Assembly (NCBI GenBank): GCA_934512105.1
Contig: CAKSWQ010000012.1
Span: forward strand, 1 to 53,516
Direction of reading: 5' to 3'
DNA from: an uncultured Faecalibacterium sp.
GTDB lineage: Bacteria > Bacillota > Clostridia > Oscillospirales > Ruminococcaceae
Length of the DNA: 53,516 bases
Position 1 is the stretch's first letter. Each line of letters opens with the position of its first letter. The position numbers and the translations under genes were made by a program. The notes beneath the pieces are model-generated. The model saw only the letters and a list, made by a program, of their open reading frames with translations, ran no database searches and was not told where the DNA came from. Below are positions 17,318-24,343 of this stretch, piece after piece.

Positions 17318-17349
17318 AAAAAAAGAGGTGCCCCGGAGCGGGGCGCCTC
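17318..17349 (-). terminator. Intra-operon partial terminator after the binding-protein gene
   Basis: GAGGCGCCCC pairs with GGGGCACCTC (one G-U) and is followed on the minus strand by seven T (17318-17324). It lies 33 nt past the binding-protein stop and 49 nt before the permease start. The arrangement fits the usual excess of binding protein over membrane subunits. Confidence 0.75.
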
Positions 17350-17381
17350 CTTGGGTACAGGAATGGTACAGGGCACGCGGC

Positions 17382-18218
17382 TTAGTTTGCGTTGATGTAC
17401 TTGTCCACGATGGCCTGCAGGGTGCCGTCAGCCTTCAGCTCCTCCAGAGCCTTGTTGACAGCGTCCTCCAGAGCAGAACCCTTTGCCATGCCGATGGCGT
17501 AATCCTCCTCGGCGTAGCTGGTATCCAGCACCTTCAGGCCGGGGTTGGCAGCCACGAACTCCTGTGCGGGAGCGTTGTCGATGACCACAGCGTCCACCTG
17601 ACCATTGTTCAGGGCCTGCACAGCGGTCAGACCGTCGTCGTAAGCAACCACGTTCTCATCGCCGAAGTCATCGGAGCAGTAGATGTAGCCGGTGGTGCCG
17701 CGCTGGGTGCCGATCTTCTTACCGGCCAGATCGTCGGGAGAAGCAATATCGGAATCGTTGGGCACGATGATGGACTGGATGCCGGTGGCGTAGCTGTCGG
17801 AGAAGTCCATCACAGCCTTGCGCTCGTCGGTCACGGTAACGCCTGCCATCACGATGTCGGCCTTGCCCTGCTGCACGCTGAGCAGTGCGGCGTCAAAGTC
17901 CATATCATCGATCTGCAGCTCCAGACCCAGCTTCTCAGCAATGGCCTTGGCGGTGTCCACGTCGATGCCCTCAAACTCGCCGGCATCGGTGGTCATCTCG
18001 TACGGAGGGAAGGCGGCGTTGGTAGCCATGGTCAGCTTGCCGGCCTCAACGGTGGTCAGCTCAGCAGCAGCGGCAGAAGAAACAGCCTCGGAGGAAGCGG
18101 CAGAGCTTGCCACAGAGGAAGCAGCAGAGCTTGCGGAACCGCCGCAGGCGGTCAGAGCCAGAGCAGCAACGGAAACGGCAGCGGCAGCCATGAAGCTGCG
18201 GCGAGAAATCTTTTTCAT
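17382..18218 (-). CDS. Amino acid ABC transporter substrate-binding lipoprotein
   Basis: 278-residue extracellular solute-binding protein of family 3. The N-terminus MKKISRRSFM is twin-arginine-like, followed by a hydrophobic run and a lipobox ending LTAC (Cys25). A Ser/Ala linker precedes the binding domain, which contains 'ATNAAFPPYEM', 'GIDVDTAKAIAEKLG' and 'KIGTQRGTTGYIY'. ATG at 18218 is chosen with GAGGAG 9 nt upstream; a TTG six bases earlier is too close to the ribosome site. It is the first gene of the operon and has a consensus promoter. The ligand is probably a polar amino acid such as cystine or glutamine, not determinable here. Confidence 0.93.
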   Translation of the reverse strand: MKKISRRSFMAAAAVSVAALALTACGGSASSAASSVASSAASSEAVSSAAAAELTTVEAGKLTMATNAAFPPYEMTTDAGEFEGIDVDTAKAIAEKLGLELQIDDMDFDAALLSVQQGKADIVMAGVTVTDERKAVMDFSDSYATGIQSIIVPNDSDIASPDDLAGKKIGTQRGTTGYIYCSDDFGDENVVAYDDGLTAVQALNNGQVDAVVIDNAPAQEFVAANPGLKVLDTSYAEEDYAIGMAKGSALEDAVNKALEELKADGTLQAIVDKYINAN

Positions 18219-18301
18219 ATTCAAACACTCCTCAATCTATGCAATATAGTTTGCTTTGCCCCGATGGGATGCGATTCATCGCGCTTTCGGGGAACGCACT
18301 T

Positions 18302-18330
18302 AGTATAGTTTGTACAAAACGAAAAGTCAA
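18302..18330 (-). promoter_or_regulatory. Promoter of the second amino acid ABC operon
   Basis: On the minus strand, TTGACT (18325-18330), a 17-nt spacer and TATACT (18302-18307). The leader to the start codon is about 75 nt and shows no clear riboswitch. Confidence 0.82.
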
Positions 18331-18429
18331 TACTTGTGCATAATAATCCGTGAAATTGAAACGATTTTGCAAACATTTATGCAATAACGGAGAAAATGTG
18401 TGAATATATGCGGTATAAACTTCCGGCTT

Positions 18430-18563
18430 ACCCCTTCCGTCTTGCCGCTTCGCGTCAAGCCACCTTCCCCAAGGGGACGGCTTTCGCGGCGGCGGGAAAC
18501 TTTGCCTTCTCGGCAAAGGCGTCCCCTTGGGGGAGCTGCCGAACGAAGTGAGGCTGAGGGGGT
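18430..18563 (-). repeat. GC-rich intergenic palindromic repeat, copy 3 (inverted)
   Basis: 134 bp from ACCCCTTCC to GAGGGGGT; read on the minus strand it matches copies 1 and 2, including AAAGCCGTCCCCTTGGGG. It also shares the CAGCCTCACTTCGTTCGGCAG end segment with copy 2. It lies upstream of the ABC operon promoter in a 588-bp gene-free stretch (18219-18806) that holds only this promoter and repeats. Confidence 0.8.
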
Positions 18564-18582
18564 ACTCGCAAGCGTGCGCCCT

Positions 18583-18656
18583 CTCAGTCAAAGCCTGACG
18601 CCTTAACTCCCTCAGTCAAAGCCTGACGCCTTAACTCCCTCAGTCAAAGCCTGACG
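18583..18656 (+). repeat. 28-bp tandem repeat, two full and one partial copy
   Basis: The unit CTCAGTCAAAGCCTGACG plus CCTTAACTCC begins at 18583, 18611 and 18639; the third copy breaks off after 18 bases. Each unit contains the short dyad GTCAAAGCCTGAC. It abuts and overlaps the palindromic element at 18633-18790, whose end sequence is the same, so the tandem probably arose by repeated duplication of that element's tip. Confidence 0.85.
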
Positions 18657-18790
18657 GCTTTGCCAGCTCCCTCTGGGAGGGAGCCTCTGGCGCGCCCGGA
18701 CACTTTGCACTTGAGCCGGTAACTTTGCCGCTATGTCAAGAGCCCCATCTCAGAGGGGGCTGGCATCGCGTAGCGATGACTGGGGGAGTT
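18633..18790 (+). repeat. Second-type palindromic intergenic element
   Basis: 158 bp bounded by AACTCCCTCAGTCA and TGACTGGGGGAGTT, inverted 14-mers with one mismatch. An internal GCTCCCTC/GAGGGAGC dyad is visible. It differs from the 10778/14380/18430 family in its ends and core but has the same size and GC-rich character. It ends 16 bp before the nitroreductase stop. Confidence 0.7.
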
Positions 18791-18806
18791 CCCCGGGTGC
18801 CGGTGC

Positions 18807-19382
18807 TCAGACGCTTCTTGCGATCTCCTCCGCGCTGCGCTTGGGCACGCAGTAGTCGCGGTTTTCGTCCAGATAGTACTTTACGCCGGTCTGCTCGGTC
18901 ATGGGCACGATGCTGGCTTTGTGGGTGGGGTAGCCGAAAGCCACCATAAAAGCCAGCTTCTGCGGCTCCTCGATGCCCAGCAGTGCGGTCAGGGCGGGCT
19001 TGTTGATCGCGCCCATAATGCAGCTGCCCACGCCCTTGTCCCATGCGGCAAGTGTCATGTTGGCCAGTGCAATGCCGGTGTCGGTGGCAAGGTCGCCGGG
19101 GATGGCGGTATCCTGCACCACAGCTGCATAAAAGGTGGGCAGCTCGTCCGCCTTGGGCGTGCCCTGCTCCGGCGGCAGATAGGCGGCCCACTTGACCAGC
19201 GGCTGCACCTTGGCGACCATCTCCGGGCTTTGCACCAGCACCAGCCGCACAGCCTGCCGGTTTGCCCCGCAGGAGGACAGCCGCACAGCCTGCACAATAT
19301 CGTCCACCACGTCCTGCGGCACGGCCTTTTGTGCAAACCGGCGGTAGGTGCGGCGGGTAGTCAAAAGTTCCATTGCGTTCAT
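18807..19382 (-). CDS. Nitroreductase family protein
   Basis: 191-residue flavin-dependent nitroreductase-fold protein. The start MNAMELLTTRRTYRRFAQKAVPQ, with the typical 'RRSxRxF' FMN-binding pattern, and 'VGSCIMGAINKPALTALLGIEE' are characteristic. So is 'LAFMVAFGYPTHKASIVP'. It likely reduces quinone- or nitro-type substrates with NAD(P)H; the natural substrate is unknown. ATG at 19382 has AAAGGAG upstream; the longer frame lacks a ribosome site. The ThrE pair ends 41 nt upstream on the same strand, so read-through into this gene is possible. Confidence 0.88.
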   Translation of the reverse strand: MNAMELLTTRRTYRRFAQKAVPQDVVDDIVQAVRLSSCGANRQAVRLVLVQSPEMVAKVQPLVKWAAYLPPEQGTPKADELPTFYAAVVQDTAIPGDLATDTGIALANMTLAAWDKGVGSCIMGAINKPALTALLGIEEPQKLAFMVAFGYPTHKASIVPMTEQTGVKYYLDENRDYCVPKRSAEEIARSV

Positions 19383-19423
19383 AGAGATCACTCCTTTATA
19401 TAAATAGCTTGGAAAACAACAGG

Positions 19424-19876
19424 TTATTTCCGCTTTTTCGGCAGCGGTACGCACAGCACCAGACTGATGCCGATGGCCAGCGCCACGGCGATTTTAAAGG
19501 TGCTGATGCCCTTGGCAAGGGCAAGGGTGTTTTCGTTCTGAATGAAATAGTAGGCGGTGTAGTAGATGCCCGCGCCCGGCACAAGCGGAAAGATGCCGGA
19601 CAGCAGAAATACCGTGACCGGCGTTTTTTGGGTGATGGCAAACACGCGGGTAAGGATGGTAAGCGGAATGACCGCCAGCAGCGAGGCTGTGGCGGCGTCT
19701 GCGCCCAGCAGGGTCAGCAGCTCGTACCCCAGCCAGCCCACAGCACCCACCAGCGCGCAGTAAGGCAGGCAGCGCCGGGGACACGCAAATAAAATGGCAA
19801 AGCTCAGCGTGCCTATCCCGGCCAGAAAAAACTGCGCCGTCAGCTCACTGATCTGTACAGCTGTAAGGGACATCAT
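19424..19876 (-). CDS. Threonine/serine exporter family, C-terminal half (DUF3815/ThrE_2)
   Basis: 150-residue membrane protein with four or five hydrophobic spans, corresponding to the ThrE C-terminal domain ('FPLVPGAGIYYTAYYFIQNE' is typical). It forms a split exporter with the product of the gene immediately upstream. The start ATG at 19876 overlaps the upstream stop in an ATGA arrangement, indicating coupled translation. Export of threonine/serine is inferred from family. The alternative start is the next ATG, at 19873. Confidence 0.85.
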   Translation of the reverse strand: MMSLTAVQISELTAQFFLAGIGTLSFAILFACPRRCLPYCALVGAVGWLGYELLTLLGADAATASLLAVIPLTILTRVFAITQKTPVTVFLLSGIFPLVPGAGIYYTAYYFIQNENTLALAKGISTFKIAVALAIGISLVLCVPLPKKRK

Positions 19877-20664
19877 ACCACGACCACCCCCGTAAATACC
19901 GTGTACAGCCGCAGCACAAGACCGGTGCCTATGGCGATGCTGGCAGCGATGAGCAAGGCGTCGATCATGCGGATGGTGCCGGAAAGGTAGTCGCCCTGCA
20001 CAAAGTCCCGGATGCCCATGGTAAAGGCGATGCCCGGGGTCAGGATCATCAGCGTACCGATGATGGCGTGGCTGGCAGAGGTGTGCAGCAGATTGCACAG
20101 CAGAATGCACACCAGCGTGATCAGTGCAGCGGTGCTGATCTTCTGGAAGCCGCCGGGCACTTCATGCCGTCCGCACCACAGCAGATACCAGCTGGCCGCA
20201 AGCCCTGCCCCGGCAGCTGCCAGCGCGCTGCGCAGGCTGCCGCCGAACATCATGGCAAAGCTGAACGCCCCGCACAGCCCGGACAGCAGCTGCACATGAT
20301 CTTTGGGGAAGGGCAGCCGCCGTGCCAGCACCAGACGGCTCTCGGCTTCGTCCAAGGTCATCCCGGTCTGGGCGATCTGGCGGGAAAGCTCGTTTACCGC
20401 CGCCACCCGCCCCAGATGGGTGGTGCGCACCGGCACATTGCGTACCTCGCTGATCTCGGCAGTGCCGGCGCTGGCAAAAATGCCGTTGGTCAGCACATAA
20501 ACGTGGAACTCCCGCAGGTGGAAGCTGCGCGCCATGATCTCCATGGTCTGCTCCACCCGGAACACCTCCGCGCCGTTTTCCAGCAGGGTCTGCCCTGCGG
20601 CCATGATAAAATCCATGATGCGGCGGCGCAGTTCTTCATCGGGAAAAGGGTCTCTGCTGTTCAT
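19873..20664 (-). CDS. Threonine/serine exporter family, N-terminal half (DUF1212/ThrE)
   Basis: 263 residues. The soluble N-terminal part has 'MDFIMAAGQTLLENGAEVFRVEQTME', typical of DUF1212, and five or so membrane spans follow, with 'MILTPGIAFTMGIRDFVQGDYLSG' near the end. ATG at 20664 is preceded by AAGGAGAG; the longer frame runs into the antitoxin promoter and is rejected. Together with the next gene it makes the two-component form of ThrE common in Firmicutes. Confidence 0.87.
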   Translation of the reverse strand: MNSRDPFPDEELRRRIMDFIMAAGQTLLENGAEVFRVEQTMEIMARSFHLREFHVYVLTNGIFASAGTAEISEVRNVPVRTTHLGRVAAVNELSRQIAQTGMTLDEAESRLVLARRLPFPKDHVQLLSGLCGAFSFAMMFGGSLRSALAAAGAGLAASWYLLWCGRHEVPGGFQKISTAALITLVCILLCNLLHTSASHAIIGTLMILTPGIAFTMGIRDFVQGDYLSGTIRMIDALLIAASIAIGTGLVLRLYTVFTGVVVV

Positions 20665-20722
20665 TGCCTGCTCTCCTTGCAAAAAAGAATGGTGTAACAT
20701 ATTGTAAGCCGAAGCATTTTTC

Positions 20723-20751
20723 TTGACAATGCGTGAAAACCGGGCTATACT
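20723..20751 (+). promoter_or_regulatory. Promoter of antitoxin RNA 2
   Basis: TTGACA (20723-20728), a 17-nt spacer and TATACT (20746-20751), the same two hexamers and spacing as the promoter of antitoxin RNA 1. Confidence 0.82.
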
Positions 20752-20758
20752 ATACATA

Positions 20759-20850
20759 GAGAAGGCGCTGCCCGCAATGGTCAGCATCCCTGCCCGTATG
20801 TCAAAAAGATTGACCGTTCAGGTTGGTAGCTGGGGCGGTCAATCTTTTTT
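20759..20850 (+). ncRNA. Antisense RNA antitoxin 2 (predicted)
   Basis: Predicted transcript of about 90 nt that ends in the hairpin AAAAAGATTGACC (20803-20815) / GGTCAATCTTTTTT (20837-20850), which overlaps the stop codon of toxin 2 on the other strand. Only the terminator stem is closely shared with antitoxin 1. The 5' part (20760-20800) differs, so the two RNAs may be specific to their own toxin mRNAs. Confidence 0.62.
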
Positions 20851-20973
20851 GCTTTTGTTCTCCTGTTTCTGATAAAAAGTCGTTACCTCAAAGGTCAGCC
20901 GGATGACCTCCACGATCAGTGTTAGCAGACCGAGGATGAACATCAGCAGCGCGAGCAGTTGTGTCAGATCCAT
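20839..20973 (-). CDS. Small hydrophobic type I toxin-like protein 2
   Basis: 44 residues, starting MDLTQLLALLMFILGLL and ending ENKSKKD. It is almost the same as the protein at 8033 (changes at the start, Q for E, and in the tail). One membrane span precedes a charged tail. ATG at 20973 follows GGGAGGG with 8-nt spacing. In the leader, a C-run (CCCCCCTCCCC) about 30 nt upstream can pair with that ribosome site, so translation may be held off until mRNA processing, as in other type I systems. The stop lies in the shared terminator stem. Confidence 0.72.
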   Translation of the reverse strand: MDLTQLLALLMFILGLLTLIVEVIRLTFEVTTFYQKQENKSKKD

Positions 20974-21139
20974 AGAGTTTCCCTCCCTTCTGAGGTCTTT
21001 GGGGAGGGGGGATTGCAAAAAAAGTTTCCTTCCCGCAGACCTCGTTTCATTTTGTTCAGATGAAACAGTGTACGGGTAAGGGATGCATGACCACCTGTTC
21101 ATGCAGGCAGCACCTTCGCCGCCGTAAGGCGGCAAATCA

Positions 21140-21168
21140 AGTATATCATGCTTTGCGTTGTTTCGCAA
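21140..21168 (-). promoter_or_regulatory. Promoter of toxin mRNA 2
   Basis: On the minus strand, TTGCGA (21163-21168), a 17-nt spacer and TATACT (21140-21145). The leader to the toxin ATG is about 160 nt and contains the conserved GGTGGTCATGC (21085-21095) and a CCGCC/GGCGG hairpin at its 5' end (about 21110-21133). Confidence 0.65.
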
Positions 21169-21215
21169 CAAAAAAGAGTTTTCTATATCCCTACCCAAAA
21201 ACTTCGTTGAAGGTG

Positions 21216-21244
21216 TTGACAAATGCCGCCGATGGGGTTATTAT
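21216..21244 (+). promoter_or_regulatory. Promoter of the methionine operon leader
   Basis: TTGACA (21216-21221), a 17-nt spacer and TATTAT (21239-21244). It is divergent from the toxin 2 promoter, about 50 bp away. Confidence 0.82.
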
Positions 21245-21250
21245 AGTGTC

Positions 21251-21559
21251 AATATCACAAAAATGGCTGTGAAGAGAAGAGTAAGCCTTCGCATTGATCC
21301 TTACCAGAGAGCCCGGGCGGTGAAAAAGGGCAGGAAACAGGAAGCTGAAAATGGTCTCGGAGCCGTGCGGACGAGGCGCAGGAGTGCTAAGCCCGCAACG
21401 GGATGCGCCCGTTACAGCGTCCGGCTGTAAGCAGCACACGCTGCCGCAGCATCGAGGCTGTACCCGTAAGGATGCAGTGAACCAAGGTGGTACCACGGAA
21501 GTATGTTCATGCCTCCGTCCTTGCAGAGCCTAAGGCTTGTAAGGACGGGGGCATTTTTC
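21251..21559 (+). promoter_or_regulatory. T-box leader, methionine specifier ATG
   Basis: The T-box core AAGGTGGTACCACGG is at 21484-21498. The terminator GCCTCCGTCCTT / AAGGACGGGGGC with ATTTTT ends near 21559. Stem I shows 'AGAGTAAGCC' and 'CCAGAGAGCCCGGG'. ATG at 21351-21353, followed by GTCTCGGAGC, is the specifier. It precedes a methionine transport and synthesis operon, which fits a Met-tRNA sensor. Confidence 0.93.
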
Positions 21560-21643
21560 ATGCGTCCGTTCAAGGCCGCGCGCGGAAAGGTGCCGTGCGG
21601 GCCGCAGTACATAATAGAGAACAAATAGAGAGGGAACAAAACT

Positions 21644-22558
21644 ATGATTACTCGTCGTGATTTTCTGAAAGTTACCGGTGTGGCAGCCGCAGCCGCTGCC
21701 CTGACTGCCTGCGGTGGTTCTTCTTCCACTGCTTCTTCCGCTGCTGCATCCGGCAGCGTGGCATCCTCTGCCGCTGCTAAGCTGGATAAGATCAAGGTGG
21801 CTGTGCCCAACGATACCACCAACGAGGCCCGCGCCCTGACCCTGCTGGAGAAGAACGGCTTCTTCAAGCTGAAGGCAGACGCTGGTCTGACCGCCACCAA
21901 GAACGACATCGAGGAGAACCCCCTGAACGTCACTGTGGACGAGGTGGAGGCCGCTCAGGTGCCCAACGTCCTGCAGGACGAGGACTACGCCGTCATCAAC
22001 TCCAACTACGCCATCTCTGCCGGTCTGGACCCCATGACCGATGCACTGGCTATGGAGGACGGCTCCTCTGCTTACGTTAACATTCTGGTCTGCAAGGACG
22101 GCAATCAGGAGGAGCCCAAGATCAAGGCTCTGGCCGCTGCTCTGCAGAGCCAGAAGGTGAAGGACTTCATGGACGAGACCTACAAGGGTGCCGTGGTGTC
22201 CGTTGTGGAGAACCCCACCGACGGTTATGATTCCACTGTGGACTACGATGCTCTGAACGGCCAGACCGTCAGCTGCGCCGCTACTCCCGCTCCCCACTGC
22301 GAGGTGCTGGAGATCTGCAAGGAGATCCTTGCCGCCAAGGGCATCACGCTGGATATCCAGGAGTACGACGACTATGTGATCCCCAACCAGATCGTTGAGG
22401 ACGGTCAGGTAGACACCAACTACTTCCAGCATCAGCCGTATCTGGACAACTTCAACGCCGAAAAGGGTACCCATCTGGTATCTGTTGCCGGCATTCACGT
22501 GGAGCCCATGGGCATCTACGGCGGCAAGCAGGACAGTCTGGCACCCATCGAGGGATAA
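21644..22558 (+). CDS. metQ: Methionine ABC transporter substrate-binding lipoprotein
   Basis: 304-residue NlpA/MetQ-family lipoprotein. The N-terminus MITRRDFLKVTG is a classic twin-arginine motif, then a hydrophobic segment ends in the lipobox LTAC (Cys23) with a Ser/Ala linker. The binding domain includes 'VPNDTTNEARALTLLEKNGF' and 'NSNYAISAGLDP', both family-specific. The interior carries a repeat-like extra segment: two partly similar halves before and after residue 190. Family proteins usually begin with 'the reduced-size 270-residue' mature form, so the length is slightly above normal. First gene of the Met T-box operon. Confidence 0.93.
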   Translation: MITRRDFLKVTGVAAAAAALTACGGSSSTASSAAASGSVASSAAAKLDKIKVAVPNDTTNEARALTLLEKNGFFKLKADAGLTATKNDIEENPLNVTVDEVEAAQVPNVLQDEDYAVINSNYAISAGLDPMTDALAMEDGSSAYVNILVCKDGNQEEPKIKALAAALQSQKVKDFMDETYKGAVVSVVENPTDGYDSTVDYDALNGQTVSCAATPAPHCEVLEICKEILAAKGITLDIQEYDDYVIPNQIVEDGQVDTNYFQHQPYLDNFNAEKGTHLVSVAGIHVEPMGIYGGKQDSLAPIEG

Positions 22559-22585
22559 GCTAGGTAATCTAAAGGAGCAATTTCT

Positions 22586-23599
22586 GTGATCGAACTCAAG
22601 TACCTTTCCAAGACCTTCCAGATGAAGGATGGCGCGGTGAAAGCGCTGCAGAACATCAACCTCACCATTCCCGATGGCTCCATCTACGGCATCATCGGTA
22701 TGTCCGGTGCGGGCAAATCCACGCTGGTGCGCTGCATCAACCTGTTGGAGCGCACCACCGGCGGCAGTGTGGTGATCGACGGCGTGGCTATGGAGACCTT
22801 GTCTCCCGCCTCGCTGCGCAAGCGCCGCCGGGAGATCACCATGATCTTCCAGCAGTTCAACCTGCTCATGCAGCGCACCTGCCTGAAGAACGTCTGCTTC
22901 CCCATGGAGCTGGCAGGCGTGAAGAAGGCTGAGGCGGAAAAGCGCGCCATGGAGCTGCTGGAGATGGTGGGTCTGCCGGATAAGGCCAACGCCTACCCGG
23001 CACAGCTGTCCGGCGGTCAGAAGCAGCGCATCGCCATTGCCCGCGCACTGGCAACCAACCCCAAGGTGCTGCTGTGCGACGAGGCCACCAGTGCGCTGGA
23101 CCCCAACACCACCCACTCCATCCTGACCCTGATCAAGGATATCAACCGCAAGCTGGGCATCACCGTGGTGGTCATTACCCACCAGATGAGCGTGGTGGAG
23201 GAGATCTGCGACAGCGTGGCCATTCTGGACGGCGGTGTGGTCGTGGAACAGGGCTCGGTACAGGAAATTTTTGCAAACCCCAAAACGGCGGCTGCCAAGC
23301 GTCTGGTAGCCCCCAACGGCGGCAGCGCAGCGCGGGATCTTTCCTGCTTTGCGCCGGATGACCATGTGGTGCGCGTTACCTTTAATGGTTCCTCCACTGC
23401 AAAGCCGCTGGTGGCAAGCCTTGCCGCCGAAAAGGGCATTCTGGTGTCGGTGCTCAGCGCCGATACCCGCGATCTGAGCGGCCAGTGCTACGGCTCCATG
23501 CTGCTCAAGCTGCCCGCAGAGCTTGCGGTCGCACAGCAGGCTGTGGAATATATGCGCAGCCAGTCCGGCGTAACGGTAGAGGAGGTGACCGGTATATGA
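22586..23599 (+). CDS. metN: Methionine ABC transporter ATP-binding protein
   Basis: 337 residues. The ABC module has Walker A GMSGAGKST, the Q-loop 'IFQQFNLLMQRT', signature LSGGQKQR and Walker B 'VLLCDEATSALDPNT'. A C-terminal NIL domain (about 260-337, 'LVSVLSADTRDLSGQCYGSMLLKL') is the methionine-sensing domain responsible for trans-inhibition in characterised MetN. The start is GTG, with AAAGGAG 9 nt upstream. Its TGA overlaps the metI ATG. Confidence 0.95.
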   Translation: MIELKYLSKTFQMKDGAVKALQNINLTIPDGSIYGIIGMSGAGKSTLVRCINLLERTTGGSVVIDGVAMETLSPASLRKRRREITMIFQQFNLLMQRTCLKNVCFPMELAGVKKAEAEKRAMELLEMVGLPDKANAYPAQLSGGQKQRIAIARALATNPKVLLCDEATSALDPNTTHSILTLIKDINRKLGITVVVITHQMSVVEEICDSVAILDGGVVVEQGSVQEIFANPKTAAAKRLVAPNGGSAARDLSCFAPDDHVVRVTFNGSSTAKPLVASLAAEKGILVSVLSADTRDLSGQCYGSMLLKLPAELAVAQQAVEYMRSQSGVTVEEVTGI

Positions 23600-24252
23600 A
23601 TATTGCAGCTTACGGCTTTGCCATCTGGGAGACCTTTTATGTAACGGTGCTCTCCACCGCCTTTGCGCTGGTGCTGGGTCTGCCGCTGGGCGTGCTGCTG
23701 GTAGCCGGTGACAAGGACGGCATTCTGCCCCTGCCCGGCTGGCTGATGCACCTGATCAATATCGTCATCAACATCCTGCGCAGCGTGCCTTTTCTGATTT
23801 TGATGATCTGCGTGTTCCCGCTTACCCGCGCCATCGTGGGCACTACGGTGGGCACCAAGGCTACCATCGTTCCGCTGGTGGTCGCCGCCTTCCCCTTTGT
23901 GGCACGTCTGGTGGAGACCAGCCTGCGGGAGCTGGACGAGGGCGTGGTGGAGGCTGCCCAGAGCATGGGCGCCACCCCCTTCCAGATCATCACCAAGGTC
24001 ATGATCCCGGAGTGCCTGCCCGGCCTGATCTCCAGCATGACCACCGCACTGACCACCATTCTGGGCTATTCCGCCATGTCCGGCGTCATCGGCGGCGGCG
24101 GTCTGGGCAAGATCGCCCTGTCCTACGGCTACTACCGCTACCAGACCAACATCATGATCGTCTGTGTGGTGCTGTTGGTGCTGATGGTGCAGGCGTTCCA
24201 GTCTGTGGGTACTTTGTGGGCCACCAAGAGCGATAAGCGCCTGCGGAAATAA
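23596..24252 (+). CDS. metI: Methionine ABC transporter permease
   Basis: 218-residue MetI with five spans and the conserved coupling loop 'VVEAAQSMGATPFQIITKVMIPECLPG'. The start ATG at 23596 overlaps the metN stop (ATGA), and GGAGGTGA upstream is a ribosome site inside metN, so the longer frame beginning at 23485 is rejected. It completes the MetNIQ importer. Confidence 0.95.
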   Translation: MNIAAYGFAIWETFYVTVLSTAFALVLGLPLGVLLVAGDKDGILPLPGWLMHLINIVINILRSVPFLILMICVFPLTRAIVGTTVGTKATIVPLVVAAFPFVARLVETSLRELDEGVVEAAQSMGATPFQIITKVMIPECLPGLISSMTTALTTILGYSAMSGVIGGGGLGKIALSYGYYRYQTNIMIVCVVLLVLMVQAFQSVGTLWATKSDKRLRK

Positions 24253-24267
24253 GAAGCTTTGATTTTC

Positions 24268-24304
24268 GATTCCCCGCCGGAGGCAGCCCCTCCTGCGGGG
24301 AATC
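24268..24304 (+). other. Intra-operon hairpin between metI and metY copy 2
   Basis: GATTCCCCGC pairs with GCGGGGAATC around an inner GGAGG/CCTCC. The T-run is weak (GTCCTTCCC), so it is more likely an mRNA processing or stability element, or a partial terminator, than a full stop. Confidence 0.5.
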
Positions 24305-24343
24305 GTCCTTCCCGACCAAAAAACCAGCAAAGGAGTATGTTGT

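Noticed and set aside
18583..18656. CRISPR-like array
   Set aside because: Units are 28 bp and directly adjacent with no spacers. No cas gene is nearby.
10778..18790. Insertion sequence
   Set aside because: Elements are 134-185 bp, carry no ORF and have no transposase. They are recorded as non-coding repeats.
8033..20973. Phage holin genes
   Set aside because: The two 44-residue hydrophobic peptides have no lysis or phage neighbours. Convergent antisense RNAs and duplicated leaders point to a type I toxin-antitoxin arrangement instead.
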